A stretch of DNA of 64,000 bases from Hirundichthys speculiger (Eukaryota > Chordata > Actinopteri > Beloniformes > Exocoetidae), in the NCBI GenBank assembly GCA_018398805.1, contig JAGFBZ010000859.1, positions 62,001-126,000 of the forward strand, given 5' to 3'. Numbering within the stretch: the first letter of the stretch is position 1; every line of letters begins with the position of its first letter. Shown here piece after piece: positions 48,506 to 59,973 of this stretch. The notes beneath the pieces were generated by a model. It made no database searches, was not told the DNA's origin, and was given only the letters and a program-made list of their open reading frames with translations. A program made the position numbers and the translations under genes.

Positions 48506-49962
48506 AAAATGACAATTGTGTTGATCGGGGCATATATCTTGGCTTAGGGGCTCGCTTACCTCCCAGGGAAAAAAAGCTCAGGCTCAGGATTTTTTTTTTA
48601 CTATCACCCCTGTGGATAGGGACAGTCACTGCCACATCGGGGGCTCCCGTCCCGACTCAGTCGACGCTGCAGCCCGGATCCAGTGGCGGTGGTTGCCTCC
48701 TTTCCTTGTCCGTGGGTAGCAGTTCAGGATTAGCTTCCCCGAATTAGCGTCCCCGACACCTGACCGCAAAATCACCACACACCGGGCACAAACTGGAGCG
48801 TCCAGCGTCCAGCATCCAGCGTCGCAGGGATAAGTCCCCCGGAGCAGCAGCAAGAGTTGGCTATCACCCTGACGGAGGCTGTCCGTTCCAGAGACCTTCC
48901 TGAGCATGGGCAACCAAGTGTCACCGCCCACCTGGTGCCTGCACCACTGAGATGATGAGACACTGAGCTCTGGTGGAGGCATCTTGGGCGGAGATTAAGT
49001 GTGTGCATGGTCTTCACAAGAGACCCCTCCGGTTCCTGTGTTACACCTTGTTGAGGATTTCCCCTTCAGGAAGTCCTGAGACCAAACTCTCAGCCTTTGA
49101 TCAAATGATAAAAATAGATGATCATGAGGTTCGCCCTGATGCAGCTCTCACATATCCACACTTTTCTTGCACTAGAGATAGAGGCTCTATAGGGTGAGTT
49201 GTTATGCTTGGACTGGTTCTGAAAACTAGTGATGGACAAATTAAGCTTTTGTGACACACCAAAGCACCTAAAACAATTGTTTTAAAAATTAGTTAATTCC
49301 TCGAAGCTTCAGTTCCAGTGACCTCTACTGGCGAATTGCTAGGCTGTAATCAAATTAGGTAAGTTAGCTGGTGGACAGGAGGCTGCTAATTACACACAGA
49401 CACACAGATATCTTAATGATCAAAGTTGGAGAAGCTACTTCTGTAGGATGTACCTTTTGTTCTGAAGCATCTTTACTTTCATCACTTTTGGATTTAAATT
49501 ATCTTTGCTGTGGAAATTCTTTGATTCTCACACACTCAGACTGACAATGATATTCTACTTACCAATCAAGATTGATTGTGTGAGGAGAGAGTGCTGGAAA
49601 TTTTAGGCATTGATTGGGCGTGCCACATTCGCATGCATGTTGCCAGACACTTTTCACCGGGGCACGTGCCCCGGTAAATATGAGCTGTGCCCCCGTGTAA
49701 AATCATCAATGAATGAATGAATGAATGAATCATGAATGAATCTATTTTCATAACAGAAGTAGTTGACAACTCCTGTGACAGCACCCACCTTAATAGGGCT
49801 GCAGCAAAATCATGTCAAAGAGTACAGAGGTTGTGTTGCACGTGTAGGCACTGGGTGAGTCTATGCTGCATAATTACTGAATGGAACAGTGATGGACCAG
49901 TGCGCGACATTTAAATACAAACATTGCAATTGTTGTGCTGTAACTCGGAGTCGTGATTGGAA
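48506..49962. other. Intergenic with simple repeats
   Basis: No supported gene. It has a hAT-like terminus near 49655-49695 (CCGGGGCACGTGCCCCGG is a perfect palindrome) and an AATG microsatellite (about 49708-49730). The GC-rich frames at 48626-49017 lack recognisable motifs. Confidence 0.45.
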
Positions 49963-50419
49963 TACACTGATCCCTTGCCACTTTGCGGTTTGACTAACGC
50001 GGTTTTAGTGCTTCGCGGATTTTTTTCAGAAATATATTATAATTAAAAAAAATCAAGAAATAATCGCTGAAATTCTGTGAAAATCCACCCCACAGCAGAC
50101 GAGAGGCCACAGCTGCCAGCAAAACATCAAACAATGACTCACAGCCTCCTGTAAGCAACAAAGAAACACAGACAGAACTCTAGAATCTGGGCGCTGTTTG
50201 ACCGAGATGCATTTACTACATTTACTACATTTACTGGGCGCATGCACGGCAGCAGTGGGAAGCATGTCTGTCTTGTCAGTTTTAAGTTATTTTATACTTA
50301 AACTTTTAAACTCTCTGTGCACTTTGAATTGATAAACCTCACTTTTGTGTGATTAAGAGTGTCATGATTCAGTGACGTGGATCTGACTCTGATCTTTTTA
50401 TTGGCGGTGCTGCGTCCTC

Positions 50420-50695
50420 ATGTCACTTGGGGTTGCTGACAGCTCCATTCAATATTCCAGAGACTATCTGTTAAAATTCTCAAATCCCGTGATCAGCGGC
50501 CCACCAGTGGACCTAGTTTTTTCTGATCTAAAGGAACTTTTTGAGCACGTACCTCCACGACGGAAACCGAGGAGGCGAGTCAGGAGAAGCAGCGTACAGG
50601 AGCACATGAGACGGCAACACCTGTTGTGCATCCCCCTCCCTTCAATTATCCTGTCCAACATCTCTCTCCACAATAAAACTGAAGAACAGGCTTTT
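50420..50695 (+). pseudogene. N-terminal fragment of L2-like LINE ORF2
   Basis: This encodes YSRDYLLKFSNPVISGPPVD, PPRRKPRRRVRRSSVQEHMR and IPLPSIILSNISLHNKTEE, the usual lead-in to an L2 endonuclease domain. The frame then leaves the LINE and continues into composite-repeat sequence (FVRYQHVVKEACIWPL) to a stop at 50767. Confidence 0.65.
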
Positions 50696-50855
50696 GTTCG
50701 TTACCAGCATGTAGTCAAAGAAGCCTGCATCTGGCCTCTGAGACCTGGCTCGGGGAGAAGACGTTGACGCTGATCTAGACGGGTTCGGAGGTCCGCTCCG
50801 CACCGACAGAGGGTCTGCAACAACTAATCATGCGGAGGTGGAGTATGTGTTAACA

Positions 50856-52169
50856 CAAAGCCGGGCTGCACATTAAAGTGATCGGGAGCTTTCCCAGCCC
50901 AAACCATCGATGTGGACCACGGGGACAACTAATTTTAACTATTTTTTTTGTCACTTCTTTTGTCTTATTCTTGCATTAATAGCAATTAAGTTGCAACCAC
51001 CCGTTGCATCATAGTGGATTAAATAGGTCCACAGCCCCTTCCTAGAAAATCTGTGGTTCTACTACCATGTAAGCAGCATAATTCCCCCCGACCCCTCCCA
51101 CGTGTTTCAGGTGGTTTGACCCAAGGCTCGTCTTTACTCTAAATCACACTGGTGCGAAACAGAGCGCCAGTGATGGAAAGCAGAAAGAGGCTGGGCAGAA
51201 CGGAAAGGGCTAAAATAAAAAAAAGAAAGGAGGCGGCGGCCAAATGTGCCAAATTAACTGACATCTTCTCAAGACAAGCTGGTAGGTTACTGAAAGAGAG
51301 ATGGATAATTGGCCTGGTTGTAAATTTTATCATATAACGGGGCGAGCGTTTGCAACTGTCACAACTGTCAACTTAAAAATGTCACAATGTAGGTATAGGA
51401 TTATCTATGCTTAAAGTGCATTCATATTTCCATAGAAGAACCGAAAACGTGTTGCTTTAAATGCCAGTTAACCATTTTGATGAACAGAGTTGTTGTAGTT
51501 GTTTATTTGTAGCCTGCCTGTATTACCACCAACGCGCACAGGTTAACGCAATTAGACATATTAAACAGGTTGTGTAACAGGCTATTTGTTAGGGTATTAA
51601 ATGCATGTCAAACGTGCTATTTAGGCTGCATTATTTAGAAGTGCTGTATACCAATATTGCGCTTAGTTCGTGGGCGTGGGGGCAGGTGTTATTAAAAAAA
51701 ATATTCTTAATAATAATAGGCCTAATAATAAAATAGGCTACTCGAGAGTCTGCACGTTCTACATGCCTTAGCTTCTCTGCAACTGTAGCCAATTTCGTCT
51801 CTCCGTTATATCGTGCATTTCCACAGGCGCGCAAACATTAACAACTCAGTGTTAACTGTCTTTTTCATGGTTATGGAATGTTTTGTAGCATCAGCGCAGG
51901 ATGCCAGTGCCACTGATGATTCAGATGAGGGCAGGACTGCTGAAGGGCCAGGTAGAGGAAGAGAGTTAGTCAAGATAGACGTTTATGATGTAAAATATGA
52001 CATAGTCTACAGAAGAAAACCATGATATGTGTAGATTAAATAGTGCAGATAATTTAACAAAATCATAATTAAATATGCAAACAAATTAATAAGTGAATGA
52101 AAGTATGATCAGAGTGGCCTGAATTTGAATTAAATTCCCGGACTGAGAAAAGGGCCCACTCCGGCCCTG
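50856..52169 (+). mobile_element. Non-autonomous hAT with exact target duplication
   Basis: Flanked by TGTTAACA on both sides (50848-50855 and 52170-52177). Ends CAAAGCCGGGCTGC and, inverted, CAGGGCCGGAGTGGG. The paralogous repeat at 26.5-27.3 kb has TGTTTACA once at the same place and no insert, which proves the boundaries. It keeps a basic first exon (51173-51281) and a likely second exon (51900-51950). Confidence 0.92.
51173..51281 (+). pseudogene. hAT transposase leader exon
   Basis: ATG at 51173: MESRKRLGRTERAKIKKRKE then AAAKCAKLTDIFSRQAG and a GGTAGG donor. A second exon after acceptor CATCAGCGCAG (51899) adds DASATDDSDEGRTAEGPG. The zinc-finger and catalytic exons are missing. Confidence 0.6.
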
Positions 52170-52672
52170 TGTTAACATAAAGGAATGTTGGTGTAAAACT
52201 GTTTTAGTAAGAGAGAGACTTTTACCAATTTATGTGGTCCACTGGTGGGCCACTGGTCACGGGATTTGAGAATTTTAACAGATCAGGTTCACTGATTAGA
52301 CTCCCTTTTGCAAAGACAAACAGATACAAACACTCCTTTGTTCCCTCTGCTGTTGTTCTTTTAAATACCGGAGGAGAAGCTGGCGGGTGAAAAGCCCTCC
52401 CTCCTGACTATAGTTTAGGTCTTTATTATGAAAAAAAAAAAAAAGTTATTGATTGATTGAAAGTTCAGAGACCAGAGGCTGTGAGGGAAACAGAAAGACC
52501 ACAGTTTAGCCTTTGTCTTGTGTCACTGCAGTGTCTCGCTGCTTTTCTGCGGTGTTTAAACATATTTTAAACACATTATTTAGGCTCGGGGGGGCTCCGG
52601 CTCCATTTCGCAGATTTTGATTATTGCGGGGGGCGCCGTTCCCCATTAACCGCGATAACCAAGGGATCACTG

Positions 52673-53570
52673 TACACTACAGGCGTGGACATAAGAAAGC
52701 TTTTCAAAATCAGAGGGGACAAGGAAAGGGAGGCAGCAGGACGGAGGAAAAATTAAAGTGAAATGAAGAGAGGTTGGTTGTTAATGGAAATTATTATATT
52801 AATAACTATATATCAGGAAAGAGTCCAGATAAAGTAGCTAGCTTATCCACAGGACGTTAACGGACATGCGTTTCCCCATCAGCTGGGATATTTATCGGGG
52901 TATTTTTATTTTTCGACCTTTATTTTTCTATTTTTAGATTGAGGTAACAACAGTGTACATTTGGTAATAAAGCTGTCTTGGCTGCAACACCTCACTATCT
53001 TGGCTGTTGAGAGGGATCAGGTTGATAAAATCAGTCACAGCCAAATCATTGGCCGTTTTGCTGATATGAAGAGTAGATGGTACGGGTTGCTGTAGACTTG
53101 GACTGTTTAAAGTGAGTGTGTGTGTGTGTGTGTTGGAGGGGGGGGGGGGGGGGGGGGGCTACAGGCCTAGCAACGCCCCTGCACATTTGTGTTGGGAAAG
53201 TATATTGAAGATCTAAATACTGCGATCAAGCCAGCTGGCACTTGTGTTTGGGATGCCTCAATTAATTATTTAATAGATCTACCATTTTTCTGCAGAGCTG
53301 CATAACTTATATCTTATCTTCCTGTCTATCACAAATATTCAGTGTTGGGCAAGTTACTTTAAAAAAGTAATTAGTTATAGTTACTAGTTACTTTCCCCAA
53401 AAAATAATTGAATTAGTAACTAAATTACTCCTTCAAAAAAAAAAAAAAGTTACCAGGGAAAGTAACTTTTGTGTTACTGTTTCTAAAAAAGTTCAAATAT
53501 GTCAAAGATTTTTACAGACAGTTCTTCATTTAAATTTTTAATATTTAGTTAAACAAAACTGAACTGTAAA
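52673..53570. other. Repeat remnants and GT/G microsatellite
   Basis: 52690-52760 encodes VDIRKLFKIRGDKEREAAG-like sequence (one reading), probably the leader exon of another hAT whose right end CCTAGCAACGCCCCTG is at about 53167-53182. A GT run then a G run lie at 53116-53158. 53340-53450 (GTGTTGGGCAAGTTACTTTA) is a common dispersed repeat end. Confidence 0.45.
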
Positions 53571-55036
53571 TTCGGATGGTCAAACTATCACAAAGCCGAT
53601 CTCAAGCAGCATATTAATCAGGTTTGCAAGACTGCCTTTTTTCATCTCCGAAATATTGCTAAGATTAGGAGCATCCTCTCCCAGGGTGATGCTGAAAAAT
53701 TAATCCACGCGTTTGTCAGTTCTAGACTGGATTATTGCAATGCGCTGTTAGCAGGATGTCTGAAAAGCTCCCGGAATAGCCTCCAACTGATCCAGAATGC
53801 AGCAGCGAGGGTGCTGACAGGAATCCGCATGCTAGATCACGTCTCTCCCATGTTAGCCTCCCTCCATTGGCTTCCCGTGAAATTTCGAATTGAGTTTAAA
53901 ATTCTGCTTCTCACATATAAGGCCCTTAATGGCCTAGCTCCACGCTATTTACAAGACTTGATAGCACGTTATGCTCCTAATAGAGCTCTTCGCTCTCAGA
54001 GTGCAGGATTACTCGTCGTTCCTAGAATATCTAAAAGTAGGTTTGGAGGACGGGCCTTCTGCTACCAGGAACCTTTTTTATGGAACCAGCTACCAGTTTG
54101 GGTTCAGGAGGCTGACACCATCTCCATCTTTAAAACTAAATTTAAAACATTTTTGTTCAGTAAAGCCTCCAGTTAGTCTAAAAATATAGTGTGTAGGGGC
54201 TAATAGTTATGACCATAGTTGTAGTAGCTCAGACTAGAGTAGCTCGTCTTAATCACAGGTTCGTCATAGTTATGCTGCTATAGGCCTACGCTGCAGGGGG
54301 ACACCAACATGATCTGCTGAGTGGTGTCTCCACTGCTTTTCTCCTTTTCCTTTCCTTTCCTCCTCCCTTTCTCCTCCTCCAGCTCATTTATAATTACTTG
54401 GGAGCACCTTGTTACTCAAACTGTGATCCATATTCTTTGCTTTCCTGTGGTTTGTTGTGCTGTTTTTGCCCCCCCTTTTCTTTCTGTGTATTTGCAGGCC
54501 AGAGTTTTCTGGGTTTCATGCTGACTTGCAGTTCCATCCTCTGTCCATCCCGGGGTTCTCCTCCACTTGTGTTTGGGGTGCCGACTGGCGTGGTGATCAG
54601 CGACCTGGTCCTCTGGCCATCTCATCCCAGTGCTGCTACCTCCATCTGTTCATGTTTATATGGTCGATGTATTTAGTCATTTGTGTGCTCTCCTCTCTCT
54701 GTCCTCCATCCTCTCTCTGTCCTGTCTCTCCTCTTTTCTTTCTCTACCCGGCTGGCCTTCGGCAGGAAGGTCCCTCCATATGATCCAGGTCCTGGTCCAG
54801 GTTTCTTCCTCTTAAAGTGGAGTTTTTTCTTGCCACTGTTTGGCTTAAAGGTTTTTTTTTCTCCCTATGTGGGAGTTTTTTACCTGCCATTATCATTGAT
54901 TGGATTTAATATTATAATTTTAGTAAATGATATTTGATCGGGGGTCATGCTCTGGGTCTCTGTAAAGCGCCTAGAGACAATTGACGTTGTAACAGACACT
55001 ATACAAATAAAATTGAATTGAATTGAAAAATTGAAA
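53571..55036 (+). mobile_element. 5'-truncated CR1/L2-group LINE
   Basis: The coding part in one open frame (53571-54176) covers the RT C-terminal region: FHLRNIAKIRSILSQGDAEK, FVSSRLDYCNALLAG, LTGIRMLDHVSPMLASLHWL and FKILLLTYKALNGLAPRYL, to a stop after FLFSKASS. A long C/T-rich 3' UTR follows. The 3' end is GCGCCTAGAGACAATTGACG, then AATAAAATTGAATTGAATTGA (ATTGA repeats). The RT palm is absent (5' truncation). Confidence 0.88.
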
Positions 55037-55059
55037 GCTACAGACAACTGGGACATACT

Positions 55060-56167
55060 TAGGGATAGGAATTGATAAGATTTTTCCAATTCTGATTTCA
55101 TTATCGATACTGTTTAATGATTCGATTCTTTATCAATTCTCTTATTGATTCTAATTTGAGGAAAAAAGAGAACAAACTGTTTTATTAGCATCATTTTTTT
55201 TTTTACTTAGAAGTCATGACCTTACAAACTCAACAGCGAGGTCAAAAGAGGCCCAAAGCCTGGATAACGTGTTAACTGTTGTAATATGTAACTGTGCAAA
55301 CACACAAGAATGTGTTACATTTTACTAACAGATTTTTCTTAATAGAAATGTAAAAAATCTCCCTTTTAATAGGATATATGAACTCACTTAGCACTCAAAA
55401 ATAATAATAAAGAAAGATAAATACTATCAAATACAATGGAACAGTGCATAGTACAAATCTGCAAATACTATGAAGAATTAACAATTCTTTTGCAGAAAAA
55501 TATGCATGTCTGCTTTTTCTGGAAGGATACGTGATCTTTCTGGAGGTAGGTAGTGAGCAGTAGCGAGTGCTGCCAGCCTCTGAACCAGCAAGACTCTCTC
55601 TCTCATCATGGTCATCTTCTAAATGTAATGCAGAAGGCATTCGTTTAATAGCATAGCATTAATGTTATAGCGTGTTTTACAAAGAAGCACAAGCGGGATA
55701 GCTACTTACCAGAGTTACCAGAGGTGATCTTAGCTTGGCTACTGCTGCTGGGTTGAGATCCATCAGTCCGAAGCGTCAAAAACACGACACTCGTTACCGC
55801 ATGTTGTGTGTGCAAATGTTTCTGCATGTTAGTCATGTTCCCTCCCGACGCTGTTATCTCCACTTTACAATGACTGCTAGTTGCCTTGTTGCCATCTTTC
55901 TTTGGTGAAGTGAAGCCAAACTTTGGAACGTTTGAACCTGGTGGGCACCATTGTTGTTTACAACTCCATTGCGCGTGCTAAACCGACGTAACTTAATCAC
56001 GTAAATGCTTTCTGGAATTGACTGTGCGTAACTTGCGAAAATTACGTGAGATTCGTGCTGGTTGGAATCGATAAGAGAATCGCTGGATAAACTGCCAAAC
56101 ATTTCCATGGAACTGAAACACACGGCACCAGTTCTCTACAGGAACCAGTTCTTGATTCCCAACCCTA
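55060..56167 (-). mobile_element. Non-autonomous hAT, copy 2 (inverted relative of 33314-34471)
   Basis: Exact 8-bp duplication GACATACT (55052-55059 and 56168-56175). Ends TAGGGATAGGAATTGATAAG and ...TTGATTCCCAACCCTA. It aligns along its whole length with the reverse complement of copy 1, including the half BED finger (about 55820-55885). Confidence 0.92.
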
Positions 56168-56226
56168 GACATACTGTAGGCCTACTATAAGTATTTTCCT
56201 CAAAACAAAAAGTAAACAGTTTAACA

Positions 56227-56490
56227 ATATACAGTCATGGAAAAAAATATTAGACGACCCTTGATTTCTTCAATTTTTTTGTTCATTTTAATGCCTGGTA
56301 CAACTAAAGGTACATTTTTTTGGACAAACATAATGATAACCACAAAAATTGCTCATAATAGTTTCATTTGAGAGCTGATATCTTTTCCATGGTTTTTTTG
56401 ATTATAACCTAAATTACTTTTAAATCACTTTAAAATTGTTTTTACATCAATGGCTATGGCACTGTACTGCCAAAAATAGGTGTCGCTGGG
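56227..56490 (+). repeat. Solo terminal repeat of a Tc1-like element
   Basis: TA then CAGTCATGGAAAAAAATATT, about 240 bp of AT-rich terminal-repeat-type sequence with no transposase and no second end. It stops where the minisatellite begins. Confidence 0.6.
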
Positions 56491-56504
56491 GGCCGAGAGA
56501 TCTA

Positions 56505-57588
56505 GTCAAGACGGCGGTCCTCTCTGGGACCAGGAGATCTACTTTCGATGTCTTTCCTCTCTGGGACCAGGAGATCTAGTTGAGATGGCTGTCCTCTCTG
56601 GGACCAGGAGATCTAGTTTAGACGTCGGTCCTCTCTGGGACCAGGAGATCTAGTTTAGATGTCTGTCTTCTCTTGGACCAGGAGATCTAGTTTAGACGTT
56701 GGTCCTCTCTGGGACCAGGAGATCTAGTTGTGACGGCGGTCCTCTCTGGGACCGGGAGATCTAGTCGAGAAGGCGGTCCTCTCTGGGACCAGGAGATCTA
56801 GTTTAGATGTCTGTCTTCTCTTGGACCAGGAGATCTAGTTGAGAAGGCTGTCCTCTCTGGGACCAGGAGATCTAGTTGAGACGGCTGTCCTCTCTGGGAC
56901 CAGGAGATCTAGTTTAGATGTCTGTCTTCTCTTGGACCAAGAGATCTAGTTGAGACGGCTGTCCTCTCTGGGACCAGGAGATCTAGTTTAGACAGCGGTC
57001 GTCTCTGGGACCAGGAGATCTAGTTGTGACGGCGGTCCTCTCTGGGACCAGAAGATCTAGTTTAGACGTTGGTCCTCTCTGGGACCAGGAGATCTAGTTG
57101 TGATGGCGGTCCTCTCTGGGACCGGGAGATCTAGTCGAGAAGGCGGTCCTCTCTGGGACCAGGAGATCTAGTTTAGATGTCTGTCTTCTCTTGGACCAGG
57201 AGATCTAGTTGAGATGGCTGTCCTCTCTGGGACCAGGAGATCTTGTTTAGATGTCTGTCTTCTCTTGGACCAAGAGATCTAGTTGAGACGGCTGTCCTCT
57301 CTGAGACCAGGAGATCTAGTTTAGACAGCGGTCGTCTCTGGGACCAGGAGATCTAGTTGTGACGGCAGTCCTCTCTGGGACCAGGAGATCTAGTTTAGAT
57401 GTCTTTCCTCTCTGGGACCAGGAGATCTAGTTGTGACGGCGGTCCTCTCTGGGATCAGAAGATCTTGTTTAGATGTCTGTCTTCTCTTGGACCAGGAGAT
57501 CTAGTTTAGAAGTCAGTCCTCTCTGGGACCAGAAGATCTCGTTTAGATGTCGGTCCTCTCTGGGACCAGGAAATCAAGTTTAGACGTC
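56505..57588. repeat. 37-bp minisatellite, about 29 units, upstream of prph2
   Basis: Tandem units built on CTCTCTGGGACCAGGAGATC followed by TAGTTTAGACGTCGGTC. Nearly every unit holds AGATCT. Two main types alternate (CTCTCTGGGACC and TTCTCTTGGACC). A block of about ten units at 56699-57050 recurs at 57068-57395, so there is higher-order duplication. It ends about 435 bases before the prph2 start codon. Confidence 0.95.
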
Positions 57589-57713
57589 TCCACAGATGAG
57601 CAGCAGCAGCAGCTTACTGTGTGGGGGGAGGGGGGGGGGGGGTGGTTATCCGGTCCTACTGAGGGAAAAAGAATTAGCGGCAGTTTATCTGGTGTTAATG
57701 GGATCAGAGCTGT

Positions 57714-57746
<33 letters not shown>

Positions 57747-58022
57747 CTAGCTCTGATGTGTCCACTCCTGTCTCACCTGTAGTTCATCCAGGACTGGTTG
57801 GGATCCAGGTTTCTGTGAACATTCAACGGGTTGTGGCTGCGGCATGGACCACCCCAACCTCCGGCTCCACGTCTCGGCTCTGAATCCAGTGCTGGTCTAT
57901 TTGTGTTCAGCTGCTCCGTCGTGGACCGGATAAGAACTGTGAAAGTGTCGGGTTCTCACGGCAAAGCTGCTGCTCTCTGAAGTTGAAGGACTGCAGTTCA
58001 GACAGGCCATTCAGACAGGACA
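57589..58022 (+). promoter_or_regulatory. prph2 5' flank and 5' UTR
   Basis: Holds two G runs (about 57620-57640 and 57714-57745, the second about 32 G with no interruption) and then ordinary sequence to the prph2 ATG. No clear TATA box was found. The transcription start cannot be placed. Confidence 0.4.
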
Positions 58023-58603
58023 ATGCCATTCCTGCTGGTGAAATTTGACCTGCAGAAGCGGGTCAAGCTGGCCCAGGGCGTCTGGATGCTCTACTGGCTG
58101 TCCGTCATCGTGGGCATCGTCCTCTTCAGCCTCGGCATCTTCTTTAAGATAGAGCTGTGGAAGAGGAGTGAGGTCATGGACAATGATGAGAGCCACCTGG
58201 TTCCCAACCTGCTGATGGCGTTGGGGGCTCTGGCCTGCGGGATCAACGCCTTCGGAGGGAAGATGTGCTATGACTCGCTGGACCCGGTCCGGTTCTCCAA
58301 GCTGAAGCCAATGCTGAAGCCGTTCCTGCTGCTGAGCTGCGGCTTCAACACGTTGCTGCTGCTGCTGGTGCTGCTCTGCTTCCTTATGCAGTTCTCTGTC
58401 TACCTGACGCTGGCCGAGGGCCTGAGCAACGCCATCCGCTTCTACAAGGACACGGACACACCTGGACGCTGCTTCATGAAGAGGACACTGGACATGACAC
58501 AGATCGAGTTCCGCTGCTGTGGCAACAACAACTTCAGAGACTGGTTTGAGGTGCAGTGGATCAGCAACCGCTACCTGGACATGAGCAACGACGTGGTCAA
58601 AGA
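58023..58603 (+). CDS. prph2: prph2 exon 1: peripherin-2 (rds)
   Basis: Peripherin-2 is a photoreceptor tetraspanin that bends disc rims in rod and cone outer segments and pairs with ROM1. This exon is 581 nt (ATG at 58023, donor GTGAGT at 58604), the same length as exon 1 of mammalian PRPH2, ending after two bases of codon 194. It encodes the N-terminus (VKFDLQKRVKLAQGVWMLYW), TM1 (about residues 20-41), TM2 (about 61-80), TM3 (about 100-123) and the first part of the large D2 loop. That part has DTDTPGRCFMKRTLDM, FRCCGNNNFRDWFEVQWIS and NRYLDM: Cys150, 165 and 166 by mammalian numbering. No defects. Teleosts have two prph2 paralogues; I cannot tell which this is. ROM1 fits less well. Confidence 0.96.
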
Positions 58604-59973
58604 GTGAGTACCTGAATACAACCACAACCCCCTACATAGAGGAGGAACTAGCCTCCTCTCACGTGATTATTATTGGAATGATTGATGAGTTATTATTGAT
58701 ATGACCGGTTGAGGGCAGTTCCAAGAACATTCTTTGTCCTTTCACTGAACTTCCTCTCTGGTCTGAGTTCTGACGTAAATCTGTAGATTAGAGGTCAGAG
58801 CGTTTGTTCAGAGGCTCAGAGGAGGATAAACCAGGAGGTGAAGCTCTGCAGGAGGTCCAGATTCTCCTCTCTGAAGGTCTGGCATGACTTTCACCATACA
58901 GGAGCCTGATGAGTTAGAACTAGAACACACCATGTCAGACACAATCATGTACAAAAGTTAGGAACCTTTTTAATCCCCTTTTTTTGTTATTGTAAAATCA
59001 GTGGAATCATCTGATCGTAGAAACACAACCTCATATGAAAAGATGAGTCACTGCCTTTATAATGTAGATGTGAAGGTGTTCCTCAGGATTCAGTACCCAC
59101 CCACTGACGTGGGTTTGGTTAAACTGAAGAGTCTGAGGCTCCTGAATGCAGCCCCACAGAAAGGGTCCCATGGCAGGCCAAAGGCTCCAGAGGGGTCCTG
59201 GATTGGATGGACATGTGACCTTCATATCCAAATGATGTGAAACAGGTTTTTAAACCAGTATATGGGTCAAGTAGTAGTAGGTCAAGCAGTAAAAGAACCA
59301 AACAGGTGATGACGATCTACAGATTTACCATGTTGGCCAGTCTTCTGCTCTATCTTGGTACAATGTCCATCTGTGCCTCCTCTTGATGAACACATCCTCC
59401 TTCAAACAGAACCTGGGAGGACCGTGATTCCTGCTGAGGAGAATCATCTAGGTCTCGGTTTCCAGCTGGGAGGAGAATCTTTACCCAGTTCTGGTCTCTT
59501 CAGCTCCATTATTATCTCTCCATATTAGTGATACTGTCATCAAACCTGCAGGTTACTTTAGTACATTTCCTACTTGGCTCATGTGAATCTATTTTAATCA
59601 CACTTTATTTCCTGTGGGTCCTATATTTTCACTTCCTTTATTACAATAGTCTCTAAATAAATCCTCTTTAGAAAGGAAATGTTTTCTTTTAATGCTCCAG
59701 GGTAGAGGTCTTCACGGGTCCATGAAAGTGGACCCGTGAAGACCTCTGCTCTGGAGAGCCCAACGTTACTGAGTCCAGTTTGTTTTCAGTGAATAGGAGG
59801 ATTTATTTTTCTCCTAAAACTGAATCTGATAATCAACAACATCCGGCTCTGTTTTCTTCTTTGTTGCAAGACAGTCTTGTTCTGGCTCCAGAAAGATCCC
59901 GAAGGATCCCAAAGTCCTCTATGCCCCTGAAGGCTCAGGATCTTCTGACCTTAGTTCTCTCTCTGTCCTGCAG
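58604..59973 (+). other. prph2: prph2 intron 1
   Basis: 1370 bp with GTGAGT donor and CTGTCCTGCAG acceptor. Contains a strong hairpin at 59704-59747. No other gene supported. Confidence 0.85.
59704..59747. repeat. Hairpin, 19-bp perfect arms, in prph2 intron 1
   Basis: AGAGGTCTTCACGGGTCCA (59704-59722), loop TGAAAG, then its exact complement (729-747 of the same kilobase). The arm resembles ends of a hAT family, so it may be a minimal fold-back MITE. Confidence 0.9.

Larger units (their letters stand above)
49965..52672. mobile_element. Composite repeat A, copy 2, carrying a hAT insertion
   Basis: Left edge TA then CACTGATCCCTTGCC (49965); right edge CAAGGGATCACTG then TA (52660-52674). These look like the two ends of a pogo-type element. 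Inside, an L2-like LINE 5' segment (50420-50690) occurs on plus, and part of it (CCCGTGATCAG...) again inverted at 52236-52283. The right 500 bp are an inverted paralogue of 26493-27000. It may be two abutting elements rather than one. Confidence 0.6.

Noticed and set aside
48626..49017. 118-residue GC-rich minus-strand ORF
   Set aside because: No recognisable domain, no splice or poly(A) context, and overlapping frames of similar length on the same strand.
54321..54937. Overlapping ORFs rich in Ser/Leu/Phe
   Set aside because: They lie in the C/T-rich 3' UTR of the CR1/L2-group LINE and have no motif.
56505..57588. CRISPR-like regular array
   Set aside because: Units are contiguous with no unique spacers, and the context is a vertebrate gene. 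It is a minisatellite.
58011..58625. 204-residue ORF antisense to prph2 exon 1
   Set aside because: Mirror of a GC-rich, well-conserved coding exon; its Gln/Val/His-rich composition follows from the sense codons.
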